Source: Parapedobacter defluvii (lineage in GTDB: Bacteria > Bacteroidota > Bacteroidia > Sphingobacteriales > Sphingobacteriaceae). From it: a DNA stretch of 64,000 nucleotides. Shown here piece after piece: positions 8,315-17,239 of the stretch (position 1 is its first letter; each line of letters begins with the position of its first letter). The translations under genes and the position numbers were made by a program. The notes beneath the pieces are model-generated. The model made no database searches, was not told where the DNA came from, and saw only the letters and a list, made by a program, of their open reading frames with translations. The stretch spans positions 26,345 to 90,344 of the forward strand of contig NZ_BMIK01000021.1 of NCBI RefSeq assembly GCF_014642075.1, read 5' to 3'.

Positions 8315-9979
8315 TTATTGCCAATTGGGATTCTGTACGACACTACCACCACTCAGGGTAACCTCATTGAATGGAATCGGATAGAGGTAATCCCGGTCGG
8401 AATTAAATGACCGTACGTTGGTGTTTTCCACAATCAGTACGCCGTCGCTATTGATATTCAAGGTAGACGGATCTGCACCCACCCAATCTTCCGTATCAAA
8501 TTTGGCCCCGAGCAGCTGGCCCGGGAGAAGAGTTTCCGCAATTTTCCAACGGATCAGGTCGTCGTAACGAAATCCTTCCAGCGCCAGCTCAACAGTCCGC
8601 TCCCTTCGTATCTCCTCACGCATATCGAGGTTATTAGCCTGGGCAAACGCATTGGTAAGACGCGCCTGAAAGCCCGCCCGTTGCCGCAATGCATTGACGG
8701 TGAGGTCAAGATCGGCATCGCTGATGGCGTTGTCTAATTCATATTTTGCTTCGGCGTAGATAAGCAACACTTCCCCGTAGCGGATCAAAATTTTGTCAAC
8801 CGTTCCGGCATTGTTGGTCTGCCAGTCTTCCAGATTGAATCCCTTTTTTGCGGCAAAAGCCGATCGTGATCCTAAGGTAGTGGTTGGAATCCAAGGGCCT
8901 TTATAGGCTTGTTCTCCGGCTTGGAAGAGCGTCATAGCCAACCGGGGGTCACGGTTTTGAAAGACAGCGTTGTAACTGTCTTCCTCGCTTTCCTCGACAA
9001 AATGTGTAGAACGGGTTAACGAGGGCTGGTTTAACCCATTATACGCAGGCAGCCCATCGGCATAGAGGTATTGGCGCACCAGATTACGTGTGGGTGCATT
9101 ACGTCCATTTTCCATGTCTCGGGAATAGTTGTGTCCGACGATCAAGTTGGAAGCACTTACCCCATAGATTTTCACGAAAATATTTTCGGTATTATCCGGT
9201 CCTTCGGCTTCATGCTGGAATAGCCCGTCATAGGTAGGATACAATTGATGTCCCTGGTCCATCACCGCCTGGGCCGCCTGTAAGGCCAACGTGAGATGCG
9301 ACTGCCAATCGCCGTCGTTGTGGAATTTAGCGCGGGTGCCCACATAAAGAGCTACCCGTGCTTTTAAGGCGAGTGCACTGCTCTTTGTTACCCGGCCGTA
9401 TTGGGCTGTTGGTAACTGCTGATGGGTTGGCAGCCAAGCTGCCGCAAAATCCAGATCTTCATAAATAGCCTGAATGACCTCTGCTTTCGGTGTGCGCGGC
9501 ATCGTAAGCTCGGGAGCGTCGGTATCGAGGGTTTTCAGGATCAGCGGGACATCTCCGTATTTCTGTAACAAACTGAAATAAGCATACGCCCTGAAAAAGC
9601 GGGCTTCACCGAAATACCGATTTTTGACTTCGTCGGAAACCTGGGCTTTAGCGCCTTTCTCCAAGATGTTGTTTGCGGTAAAAATATCCCGGTACGGATT
9701 ATTCCAGTCGTCGCTGGTATTGGGAATGGTTCGGGTACCGTTACTCACGGAGTTGGCGGTCTGATTCACGTTATCGTCTCCCCGGGCATCCAATTGAAAG
9801 CCTGCAAGTAACTGGTAATGCCTATTGGCGGCATTCATCAGATCGGTCTCTGTGTTCCAGAAATCCACATCGCTGAATTCGCTTTCCGGGAAGCGGTCCA
9901 GGCTACAGCTACTGACAACGCCAGTCAAGCAGATAATGGCGATCCGTATAAAGCTTTTGGTTTTATTGGGTTGTTTCAT
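8315..9979 (-). CDS. SusD/RagB-family nutrient-binding outer-membrane lipoprotein
   Basis: This is the surface lid of a SusCD glycan importer: it binds the oligosaccharide and closes over the SusC barrel. The start at 9979 gives a lipoprotein signal with Cys25 (VVSSC), followed by the acidic LDRFPESEFSD segment usual for exported SusD proteins. The typical TPR-rich alpha-helical SusD body follows (RFFRAYAYFSLLQKYGDVPLI, about 120-140) with the C-terminal RxxRRxEL-like region (RRERTVELALEGFRYDDLIRW) and the PIPFNEV ending. At 554 residues it has a normal length. The start lies 10 bp after the susC stop, so the two are translated from one mRNA. An upstream ATG at 10003 would overlap susC and is less likely. 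Confidence 0.95.
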   Translation of the reverse strand: MKQPNKTKSFIRIAIICLTGVVSSCSLDRFPESEFSDVDFWNTETDLMNAANRHYQLLAGFQLDARGDDNVNQTANSVSNGTRTIPNTSDDWNNPYRDIFTANNILEKGAKAQVSDEVKNRYFGEARFFRAYAYFSLLQKYGDVPLILKTLDTDAPELTMPRTPKAEVIQAIYEDLDFAAAWLPTHQQLPTAQYGRVTKSSALALKARVALYVGTRAKFHNDGDWQSHLTLALQAAQAVMDQGHQLYPTYDGLFQHEAEGPDNTENIFVKIYGVSASNLIVGHNYSRDMENGRNAPTRNLVRQYLYADGLPAYNGLNQPSLTRSTHFVEESEEDSYNAVFQNRDPRLAMTLFQAGEQAYKGPWIPTTTLGSRSAFAAKKGFNLEDWQTNNAGTVDKILIRYGEVLLIYAEAKYELDNAISDADLDLTVNALRQRAGFQARLTNAFAQANNLDMREEIRRERTVELALEGFRYDDLIRWKIAETLLPGQLLGAKFDTEDWVGADPSTLNINSDGVLIVENTNVRSFNSDRDYLYPIPFNEVTLSGGSVVQNPNWQ

Positions 9980-9989
9980 AATTCTTCGA

Positions 9990-12900
9990 TTAAAAGGTAA
10001 CATTCAAGCCAAAGGAATAAGAACGGAAAAACGGATAGGTAGTTGCACTGACATTGTTGCCAACCTCCGGATCAAATACGCTCATCACATCGGTCGATTC
10101 CCATAGGTCCTGACCGGAAAAATACACACGCAAGCGTTGGATTTTATCCGTCCGGAACGGGATGGTGTAGCCGAGCTGCAGATTTTTCAACCGAACGTAG
10201 CTGCCGTTCTGTGCCCATCGGTCGGATGGTCTGTAGTTATGGGCACTTGTCTGATACATACGCGGGAAATACGCATCCGGATTTTCAGGTGTCCATCTAT
10301 CCATATGAATTGTCCACGGCATATCAGCGGTACCCAACATGGGAGAGAGCGTGCCTTCGTTAATGAGGAACTTCCGTTTTGCCGCCCCCTGGAAAAAGAT
10401 GGAAAAGTCAAAGTTCTTCCAATCGAACCCTAGATCCAATCCATAAGTATACCGGGCATTGGTAGTACCGAGGTAAACCAGGTCTCCCGGATTTTCCGGC
10501 GTCCCCTCTCCGGCATTGATACTGCCATTCCCATCCAGGTCAAGGTATTTAACATCTCCCGCTCCGGCGTTGCCCGGAAAAAACGGCGTAATCACCTGCT
10601 GCTTGTAGGCATCGTATTCTTCTTGCGATTGGAAGAAGCCGTCCGTACGGTATCCCCAAACACTGTTGAGCGGATAACCTTCGAGCAGCTCCACCACTCC
10701 GCCGTTGCCGATCGAATTGCGCCCATCGTAGCGTACGAGCTCATTTTGATTATCGGAAATATTGAAGCCAACCCTGTAGTTGAACGTGTTAATGCGGTCG
10801 CGCCACCGAACATCAAGCTCCCAACCCCAGCTTTTCAGTTCACCGATATTCATCGAAGGCACACTGATGCCGATGATGTTGGGCAAATTCAGCTGAGCGA
10901 GCATGTCTTTATTACGTTTCACGTAGTAATCGGCCGTTAGAGATAGTCGGTCGTGGAGAAAGCCGGCATCGATACCGATGTTCGATTGCTGTATGGTTTC
11001 CCACGTTTTCTGTGGGGAAGCCAACTGACTTTGGTAAAAATACTGTGTTCTGATATCGTTAAAGACAAGATTATTGGTCTGTGTAAGACCACTGGTCAAG
11101 AGCGCAATGTAGTCATACAACCCAAGTACAGCGCCATTGCCCAGTTGCCCCCAAGAGCCCCGTAGTTTGAGCGCTGAAAAGATCGATTGCCCCTGCATAA
11201 AATTTTCCTGATCGATACGCCATGCCGCAGAAAATGAAGGAAACAGCTGCCAGCGATTCTCCGGAGCAAGCCGCGAGCTCCCATCGTAGCGGAAAGACGC
11301 TTCAAAAAGGTATCTTTCGCGGAAATTATAGTTAAGCCGACCGAAGAAAGACCCCATAGCCCAACTTTCAATCTTATCGCCGTTTGTTTTCGTCAATGGA
11401 TCGGCAAAATTAAAGCTGAAGAAATCGTTGGTAATCATGGTCTGTGCACCTGCTGAAAACTCATCTTTCCGGTATTCTTCAAACGACGCACCACCGAGCA
11501 GCGTAAAATTATGCGCATCGGCCAAGGATAGGTTGTAAGTTAACACCCCTTGCAGGTTGTTGTGATAACCCCGGTTCTTGGCCATGCTTTTGGTATTGGG
11601 GTCATTTATGCGAAACCGGACGGTATTGGTAGTCCGCCCATACCACAGGAGCGTACGACTATCGTTTTCCATGGAATAGTAATCCTGATTGCGCCAACCC
11701 GATAAGTCGAAAGTCAATCCTTTGACCAGGTTTTGCACCTTGAGGTTGAGCCTTCCAGTGAACGATTCGTACATCCGTTGTTCCAAACCTGCATTCTTCT
11801 CTATATCCACGGCATTGATCTGTAAGTCGCCATTATAAGGCTGTCCGGTGATATCCTCATCCGGCACATATAAACTTTGGCGGGCACGGCTGCGATAGAG
11901 GCGGTTAATGATTTGCTCGGTTCCATAAGCGTTTTCGTTCACGATGGAGCCGATATATCCGGCCACTACTTCCACACTCAGGTAGTTGTTAAGTTCGGCA
12001 TTGATGTTGGCCCGCAGATTATACCTCGAATTGTCATCCGGCCCATAGCGCAGCACACCATCCCGTTGATAGTAACCGCCCGAAACCAGGTAATTCATCT
12101 GACTGGACCCTCCGTTTATCGAAAGCGTATGGTTCTGCATGCCATTGTATTTGTCCATCCCTTCTTTAAGCCAATTGTTGTTGCCGAAATATTCCCACCG
12201 GTCCTGCGTAGGGTTGGGGCGCACAGAGAAATTGGGATTGCTTACCCATTCCATTTGTTCCTCGCTGAATTCCGGATTTCCTGTCGCATTTCGACGTGAT
12301 TCATCTATGAGCACCTGTTCATCCCATGAATTCAGCCGTTGAGGTTGACGTGCCGTCGCATTGATACCATAGTAGCTATTGAAGTTGATGCGAGTTTTTC
12401 CCGCAGTACCTTTCTTGGTTGTCACCAAAACCACTCCGCCTGCGGCACGAGCTCCATAAATGGCGGAAGCGGACGCGTCTTTTAATACCGAAATAGATTC
12501 GATATCATCGGGGTTCAGCAAATTCATGTCCATTTGGATACCGTCCACTAATACTAGGGCTTTCGTGTCATTCGATGAAGAGAAGCCGCGAATACGTACG
12601 TCATACCCTTCCGCACCCGGCTTTCCGCTCCCGCGAATTACCGTCACTCCGGGCAGAACACCCTGCAAGGCGCCGGTTACATTGGCCACGGGTCGGTTCA
12701 CCAGCGCATCGCCGCTCACCTGGGCAACGGCTCCGCTCAGGTTTACTTTTTTCTGGGTACCAAACCCTACGACGACAACTTCCTCCAGGGCCGACACATC
12801 ACTTTCGAGTGTGACATTGATAACTGTACGGTTATGGATGTCGATTTCCTGCGACAGACTCCCTAACTGTGTAAATACCAAGGTGCCCGTCCCCGGCGCT

Positions 12901-13109
12901 GAGATACGGTAGTTCCCATCGTCGTCCGATGCGGTAGCCGTGCTGGTCCCTTTCACTGCTACACTGACCCCCACGGCAGGCGTGCCATCCTGGAAAACAA
13001 TTTTTCCGGTCACTATAGGTTGAGACTGGGCGTACGCCATTCCCATCCAACATACCAACAGTGCAATCACGAAACCATAGTTTCGCTTTTTTGTAAAACG
13101 TTTGCTCAT
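9990..13109 (-). CDS. SusC/RagA-family TonB-dependent outer-membrane transporter
   Basis: This is the barrel of the SusCD importer, taking glycan fragments into the periplasm with energy from TonB-ExbBD. In order: a signal peptide (1-27); a CarboxypepD_reg-like domain (about 33-107); the TonB-box-like EEVVVVGFGTQKK segment (about 108-122); the plug with LVLVDGIQMDMNLLNPDDIESISVLKDASASAIYG-type SusC signature (about 130-235, quoted only in part in databases as DGxP); and a barrel ending in the aromatic LNVTF terminus. The length of 1039 residues is typical. There is no FecR-type N-terminal extension, which fits regulation by the HTCS rather than by an anti-sigma factor. A promoter-like element lies 42-69 bp upstream. 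Confidence 0.96.
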   Translation of the reverse strand: MSKRFTKKRNYGFVIALLVCWMGMAYAQSQPIVTGKIVFQDGTPAVGVSVAVKGTSTATASDDDGNYRISAPGTGTLVFTQLGSLSQEIDIHNRTVINVTLESDVSALEEVVVVGFGTQKKVNLSGAVAQVSGDALVNRPVANVTGALQGVLPGVTVIRGSGKPGAEGYDVRIRGFSSSNDTKALVLVDGIQMDMNLLNPDDIESISVLKDASASAIYGARAAGGVVLVTTKKGTAGKTRINFNSYYGINATARQPQRLNSWDEQVLIDESRRNATGNPEFSEEQMEWVSNPNFSVRPNPTQDRWEYFGNNNWLKEGMDKYNGMQNHTLSINGGSSQMNYLVSGGYYQRDGVLRYGPDDNSRYNLRANINAELNNYLSVEVVAGYIGSIVNENAYGTEQIINRLYRSRARQSLYVPDEDITGQPYNGDLQINAVDIEKNAGLEQRMYESFTGRLNLKVQNLVKGLTFDLSGWRNQDYYSMENDSRTLLWYGRTTNTVRFRINDPNTKSMAKNRGYHNNLQGVLTYNLSLADAHNFTLLGGASFEEYRKDEFSAGAQTMITNDFFSFNFADPLTKTNGDKIESWAMGSFFGRLNYNFRERYLFEASFRYDGSSRLAPENRWQLFPSFSAAWRIDQENFMQGQSIFSALKLRGSWGQLGNGAVLGLYDYIALLTSGLTQTNNLVFNDIRTQYFYQSQLASPQKTWETIQQSNIGIDAGFLHDRLSLTADYYVKRNKDMLAQLNLPNIIGISVPSMNIGELKSWGWELDVRWRDRINTFNYRVGFNISDNQNELVRYDGRNSIGNGGVVELLEGYPLNSVWGYRTDGFFQSQEEYDAYKQQVITPFFPGNAGAGDVKYLDLDGNGSINAGEGTPENPGDLVYLGTTNARYTYGLDLGFDWKNFDFSIFFQGAAKRKFLINEGTLSPMLGTADMPWTIHMDRWTPENPDAYFPRMYQTSAHNYRPSDRWAQNGSYVRLKNLQLGYTIPFRTDKIQRLRVYFSGQDLWESTDVMSVFDPEVGNNVSATTYPFFRSYSFGLNVTF

Positions 13110-13150
13110 CTGTATAGGTTTATATACGTTTATAAAATAGTTACAGCGGG

Positions 13151-13178
13151 CAAAGGTATTGGGAGATGTCCCTGCAAA
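13151..13178 (-). promoter_or_regulatory. candidate promoter of susC
   Basis: On the minus strand TTTG and TACCTTTG are separated by 16 bp, resembling the Bacteroidota -33/-7 pair (TTTG, 19-21 bp, TAnnTTTG) with a slightly short spacer. The -7 box ends 42 bp upstream of the susC ATG. It suggests that susC can be transcribed independently of the fusion-enzyme gene that precedes it. Confidence 0.45.
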
Positions 13179-13215
13179 CGGGGTAATTATTGTTTGAAAG
13201 ATGGGTAAAAAATGT

Positions 13216-16200
13216 TCAAAGCCATAATAACGGGTATCGTATGGGTAGATTTCGGATCACTTCTTCTTCAGTAGGCCGGTGTTCAAGAGACACCCAGGTA
13301 TGCAAAAGCTCCTGATTGCCATAAGCCAGGGCACCCAGGAAAAGGAAGGGTTGGGCTACCGGCCAGTTATCCCAATACATTACATCCCGAGCGTACGGCC
13401 ACCTGCCTTTTTCTTGTACAAAAGGCAACATATATTGTATACCCTTACCAATTGAACGGCCATCGGCCATTCCGTCATGCCAAAGATCCGTTCCGGATTT
13501 TGGAAGCAGGGAACAAATCGCAGCCATGGCATCCAGATTGAAAAGAGAATATCCATAGGGCTTTGTACGTTCGATTTCTAGCGGAAAGCTTCCATCTTTG
13601 GCCATTTGTTGGGGAAGCAATACCGTTTTATACCGTTCTGCGCATTGGCGTATCAGTTTGACATTCCCGGTGTAACTGGCAAAGGCTGCCACCTGCATGA
13701 CCCAGCATGTTCCGTGGTTATTTTTTGCGTTCATCTCCTCGATACCATAAGGGTGTGTCGTTAACCATGCCAGGTAGTCTGCAAACCACTTTTTTGTTCC
13801 TTGGCACACCGATTTGCCGAGTAAGCCCGCCTCTTCCAGTATGCCCAGTGCTTTGGCCACTTCGATCAGGTGAATGGTATCAATGATTCCAATGCCACGC
13901 CCCGTAACCCGGCCTTTGATAGCCTGCGCATACAGGAGTGATGGGTTCATACGTGTATCGGCATCGATAAACCAGGCAGACACATGCCGGAGCGCATGTT
14001 GTACGTATTTCTCATCGCCGGTAAGCTTCCACGCAGACACCAATGCACCGACGATGCGACTGAAACGGATCATTGCCAAGCGATGGTCTACAAAGTTATC
14101 CGGATTGGAAAGCCCGTCCCTGCGGATATAAGGCCCATCAGGATGATCGGGGTCGGGCCACCAATAGTCGCCCTCTGAATAAAAATCATGTTTGCCACCG
14201 GCGCTCCGCACGGCAATGCTTGCTGTTACAGTGATGGGGGGCTGGGTGAGCGCCCAAGCGGCGTCCTTCAAGGTTTGGTCGTGCAGCGTTGCGGTAATCA
14301 CGTCTTCCACATGCTGCCTGGCAGCGGTAAAGTCCAAGGGCAGGATGGCCGTTTCTAGATTATCTGCGGCCGCTACTGCCACCATCCGGTTACCTGTACG
14401 TTTTATGCGGATAATTGCCCGGCCATTGTATGCCTGTACTTTACGCGAGCCATCTGATGTGCCGAGATCGGCCAGTAGCTTCCCGTCGCCCGCCATCGAA
14501 AAGTAAATATAATTTGCGGCATCAAGGCACAATATTCCCTGGTTATCACGCAATGTCGCCTGAAGTGTAACCGTGTCAATCTTCGCGTCGAGCACCTCAA
14601 GCTGTATGGATGCAGGATCGGACCACTTGGCGGTCTGGTAAATCTGGGTAATGCTATCTCTTACCGTGATTCCGTCTTTGTGTGCAAGTACTTCCAGCTT
14701 ATTCCTTCCTTCGCGCAAAACAACCATCCACCGGAGACCTGCAGCGGGAAAATCCTGGCTGTTTCGTTTGCGAATACCCTGACTCACGCCGTTGACGAAA
14801 AGTTCCGCTTCTCCACAGTTGGAATAAACCTTCACCATCTTTTCCTCACCCTGATTGCCCCACCTTACGGGCCAGCTGTGTCCATAAATATGAGCCATGG
14901 GTTTTTCAGACCAGTAGGACTGGAAGATATAATACGATTCCTTTTTGTTGAAATTGCGCTCCACAACTCCCTTTTGGTTGACATAAGGCACGGGATTTTC
15001 CGGGCGGATGGGGGTGGAGAAATCCTTGAATGTCCAATAGGCAGTACCCGTGAGCCAAGGCATGGTTTCCTGTTCCTTAAGATGCCAATCGATCAGGTTG
15101 CAAATGTAACTCTCACTCCAGTCGCCATCCTTGGATACGCGTGCCGGACCACCGAACAGCGATGCGTCACCTGCACGTTCGTCAGCTGTGGTACTATGCA
15201 TGACCTCCGACAGTCCCTTGTCGGGTGTTTCCGAATGCCGCCGTGCATGACTATCGCCCCCCCATTCCACATGGAGGAAGTGCTCAACCTTATTGAATTC
15301 AGCCTCGGTCGCTGTTTTGTAATCCGTATAGATTCCCCGGTACCAACCTGCCCAAATGGAGGGCGAATAGACATCTACAACATCCTTACAAAAGTCGCAT
15401 CGCCGAATCGCTGTTTTGCGTAGCGGATCCAATTGATGGGCCAGGTCGTTCAACTCCTTCATGAAGGTACGGATTTGCAGCTGGTCAAACCTTTCAAAAT
15501 CTCCAGGCCAGTCATTTTCATTGCCCAGCCCCCAGACAATCACCGAAGGATGATTATAGTGCTGCTCAATCATGTTGGTAAGCATCCGGCGGGCCTGCTG
15601 TTTGTACTGCTCACCGCCAAGTCCTCCGCGGCACCATGGAATCTCTTCCCATACGAGAATACCCAAACTATCACAAGCTTCCAATACAATACGCGATTGT
15701 TGGTAATGACCCAAACGGATGAAATTGACTCCCATCTCCTTTATCAGACGCATTTCCTGCCAAATAAGCTCCTCTGTCATTGCAGCAGCCACCCCCGCAT
15801 GGTCTTCATGGCGATGGGTACCCCGCAATAATAACCGCTCGCCATTGAGATAAAACGGACCTTTTCGGGCAAATTCAAACCGGCGGAACCCGATCCGTTC
15901 AGCATGAATACAGGTGTCTGCCCGGGTTGCTAGAACAACCCGTACCGTATACAGCCGGGGCTGATCGGGCGACCAAAGCATCGGCTGTTTAACTGTAAAA
16001 CCTGCAAAGTCGATTTGATTGCCGCGTACGTCGATATGCTGCTGCTGTGTTTCGACGAGCCTCCCTTCGGCATCAAGCAACTGTACCGTGGCTTCGGCAT
16101 CCGATAGTGCAGCAGGGTTGTAGAGACGTGCACTTATCTTGATTTCACCCACTTGTCCCCCTGCATCTGTGGTGGCAGTGGCAAAAACCTTTTCTATAGA

Positions 16201-16791
16201 AAGCTGGGGCACATACACCAGGTTGAGATAACGGTATAGTCCACCATAGACGTTAAAATCTGACAGATCTGATGGAATCAGTTCTACGTCACGGGAATTG
16301 TCACACCGGATCGATAGGGGAATCCGGCCGTTGAATTGCTTCGTATAAGCTTCTGTGGCTTGAAAAGTTTTCACTGCATCGGTAATATCCACAGACCATT
16401 CATCGTACCCTCCTATGTGTTCGCCAACTTTCTGGGTATAGATATACACTTCCGTTTTTTGACCCGAACCTTCAAAATGTAACAGCGTCCGCCCATTTTG
16501 ATAGGGATTGGCAATTTCCAGGGATGTGCGATACCATCCTGGGCCTTGGTAATAATTGACATCTGGTGCTACGGCGTCCGCGGCGTTAAAGCAGTGAGGC
16601 AACGTGACAGGCTTCCAAATGGGAGAGGCTTCGGGATCACCCGGTTTATAGGGGCGTACAGACTCCCATATCCCGCCCAGATCCTGACGTACAAACTCCC
16701 AACCATCGGTTAGACGATGGCTTTGTTGGGCTAACGAAATGGATGCAAGGCAAAGTTGAAGCAATACAGTAAGGAGTCGAATACGTTTCAC
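13216..16791 (-). CDS. fusion enzyme: GH2 beta-glycosidase + alginate-lyase-fold polysaccharide lyase
   Basis: This 1191-residue secreted protein has a signal peptide (1-21) followed by two catalytic modules. The first (about 25-830) is a glycoside hydrolase family 2 enzyme: a sugar-binding jelly roll with GGYDEWSVDIT, an Ig-like domain, and a TIM barrel with proposed acid/base Glu425 (GLGNEND) and nucleophile Glu509 (HVEWGG). The second (about 870-1185) resembles the alginate_lyase family (PF05426; PL38-like), with SEGDYWWPDPD, NNHGT (Asn1025, His1026) and a tyrosine-containing RTKPYGYS segment. GH2 enzymes remove beta-galactosyl, glucuronyl or mannosyl ends; lyases of this fold cleave uronate-containing chains. 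Two modules in one chain suggest an acidic glycan with uronic acids as the locus substrate. The gene heads the PUL, 106 bp before susC. Exact specificities cannot be read from sequence. Confidence 0.88.
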   Translation of the reverse strand: MKRIRLLTVLLQLCLASISLAQQSHRLTDGWEFVRQDLGGIWESVRPYKPGDPEASPIWKPVTLPHCFNAADAVAPDVNYYQGPGWYRTSLEIANPYQNGRTLLHFEGSGQKTEVYIYTQKVGEHIGGYDEWSVDITDAVKTFQATEAYTKQFNGRIPLSIRCDNSRDVELIPSDLSDFNVYGGLYRYLNLVYVPQLSIEKVFATATTDAGGQVGEIKISARLYNPAALSDAEATVQLLDAEGRLVETQQQHIDVRGNQIDFAGFTVKQPMLWSPDQPRLYTVRVVLATRADTCIHAERIGFRRFEFARKGPFYLNGERLLLRGTHRHEDHAGVAAAMTEELIWQEMRLIKEMGVNFIRLGHYQQSRIVLEACDSLGILVWEEIPWCRGGLGGEQYKQQARRMLTNMIEQHYNHPSVIVWGLGNENDWPGDFERFDQLQIRTFMKELNDLAHQLDPLRKTAIRRCDFCKDVVDVYSPSIWAGWYRGIYTDYKTATEAEFNKVEHFLHVEWGGDSHARRHSETPDKGLSEVMHSTTADERAGDASLFGGPARVSKDGDWSESYICNLIDWHLKEQETMPWLTGTAYWTFKDFSTPIRPENPVPYVNQKGVVERNFNKKESYYIFQSYWSEKPMAHIYGHSWPVRWGNQGEEKMVKVYSNCGEAELFVNGVSQGIRKRNSQDFPAAGLRWMVVLREGRNKLEVLAHKDGITVRDSITQIYQTAKWSDPASIQLEVLDAKIDTVTLQATLRDNQGILCLDAANYIYFSMAGDGKLLADLGTSDGSRKVQAYNGRAIIRIKRTGNRMVAVAAADNLETAILPLDFTAARQHVEDVITATLHDQTLKDAAWALTQPPITVTASIAVRSAGGKHDFYSEGDYWWPDPDHPDGPYIRRDGLSNPDNFVDHRLAMIRFSRIVGALVSAWKLTGDEKYVQHALRHVSAWFIDADTRMNPSLLYAQAIKGRVTGRGIGIIDTIHLIEVAKALGILEEAGLLGKSVCQGTKKWFADYLAWLTTHPYGIEEMNAKNNHGTCWVMQVAAFASYTGNVKLIRQCAERYKTVLLPQQMAKDGSFPLEIERTKPYGYSLFNLDAMAAICSLLPKSGTDLWHDGMADGRSIGKGIQYMLPFVQEKGRWPYARDVMYWDNWPVAQPFLFLGALAYGNQELLHTWVSLEHRPTEEEVIRNLPIRYPLLWL

Positions 16792-16864
16792 GGTGAAATA
16801 AAGCTAGTTACAGGTAATCATAATTGCGTTGTAAAAGTAGATAGATAACAAGGTAAAGAAGGGT

Positions 16865-16878
16865 ATTAATCGATTAAT
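16865..16878. promoter_or_regulatory. 14-bp perfect palindrome upstream of the PUL
   Basis: ATTAATCGATTAAT is its own reverse complement and lies 74 bp upstream of the start codon of the GH2-lyase gene. This is a plausible distance for an activator site, so it is a candidate binding site for the AraC-type output domain of the HTCS. No second copy was noticed upstream of susC. Confidence 0.35.
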
Positions 16879-17056
16879 TAAGGGGTGAAAATTGTTCAAT
16901 ACGGTAATGATTGACATATCACTGCATGAGTAAAGCTTCAACGGAGCTGGCAGAAATTCCACAGATATACGGTTGCGTTATTTTTTGGCATGGTTGTTGA
17001 TAAACAACAATTATAAAATTGTCTTTTCATAATTTAGGTTTATAATTGGTTAGTTT

Positions 17057-17092
17057 AAAAGCCCTGATTCTCCCCGTTTCAGGGCTTTTTTG
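17057..17092 (+). terminator. intrinsic terminator without an assigned upstream gene
   Basis: AAAAGCCCTGA pairs with TCAGGGCTTTT across an 11-nt loop and is followed by more T residues on the plus strand. No plus-strand gene precedes it within the intergenic region. It may end an unannotated small RNA. The A-run before the stem could also let it work on the minus strand. Confidence 0.7.
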
Positions 17093-17117
17093 TTTTGCCG
17101 GAAAACCTTTATCTTTG
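17089..17117 (+). promoter_or_regulatory. candidate promoter of hflX
   Basis: TTTG (17089-17092) and TATCTTTG (17110-17117) are separated by 17 bp, a fair match to the Bacteroidota promoter consensus. Transcription would start near 17122, giving a leader of about 115 nt before the hflX ATG. The -33 element overlaps the end of the preceding terminator. Confidence 0.5.
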
Positions 17118-17239
17118 CATTTTGTTAGTTACCGTAACGCCATGTACACCTTTTTATAGTTCCGTTTTTATAACTCCGCTTGTGACAAGCGCTATCGGAT
17201 TTTTTACTTTTTATTTTTTACCTTTATTTTTTGAAATAC

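Larger units (their letters stand above)
16792..17239. other. 448-bp divergent intergenic region between the PUL and hflX
   Basis: This stretch separates the PUL (leftward) from hflX (rightward). I see no protein-coding frame with recognisable similarity. It holds a 14-bp perfect palindrome (16865-16878), an orphan intrinsic terminator (17057-17092) and a promoter-like element for hflX (17089-17117), each listed separately. The 16880-17056 part is A/T-rich and could encode a short RNA ending at the terminator. Confidence 0.5.

Noticed and set aside
14680..15423. 247-codon plus-strand frame
   Set aside because: It lies wholly antisense to the GH2 barrel, which carries the catalytic residues; no family resemblance in the antisense translation.
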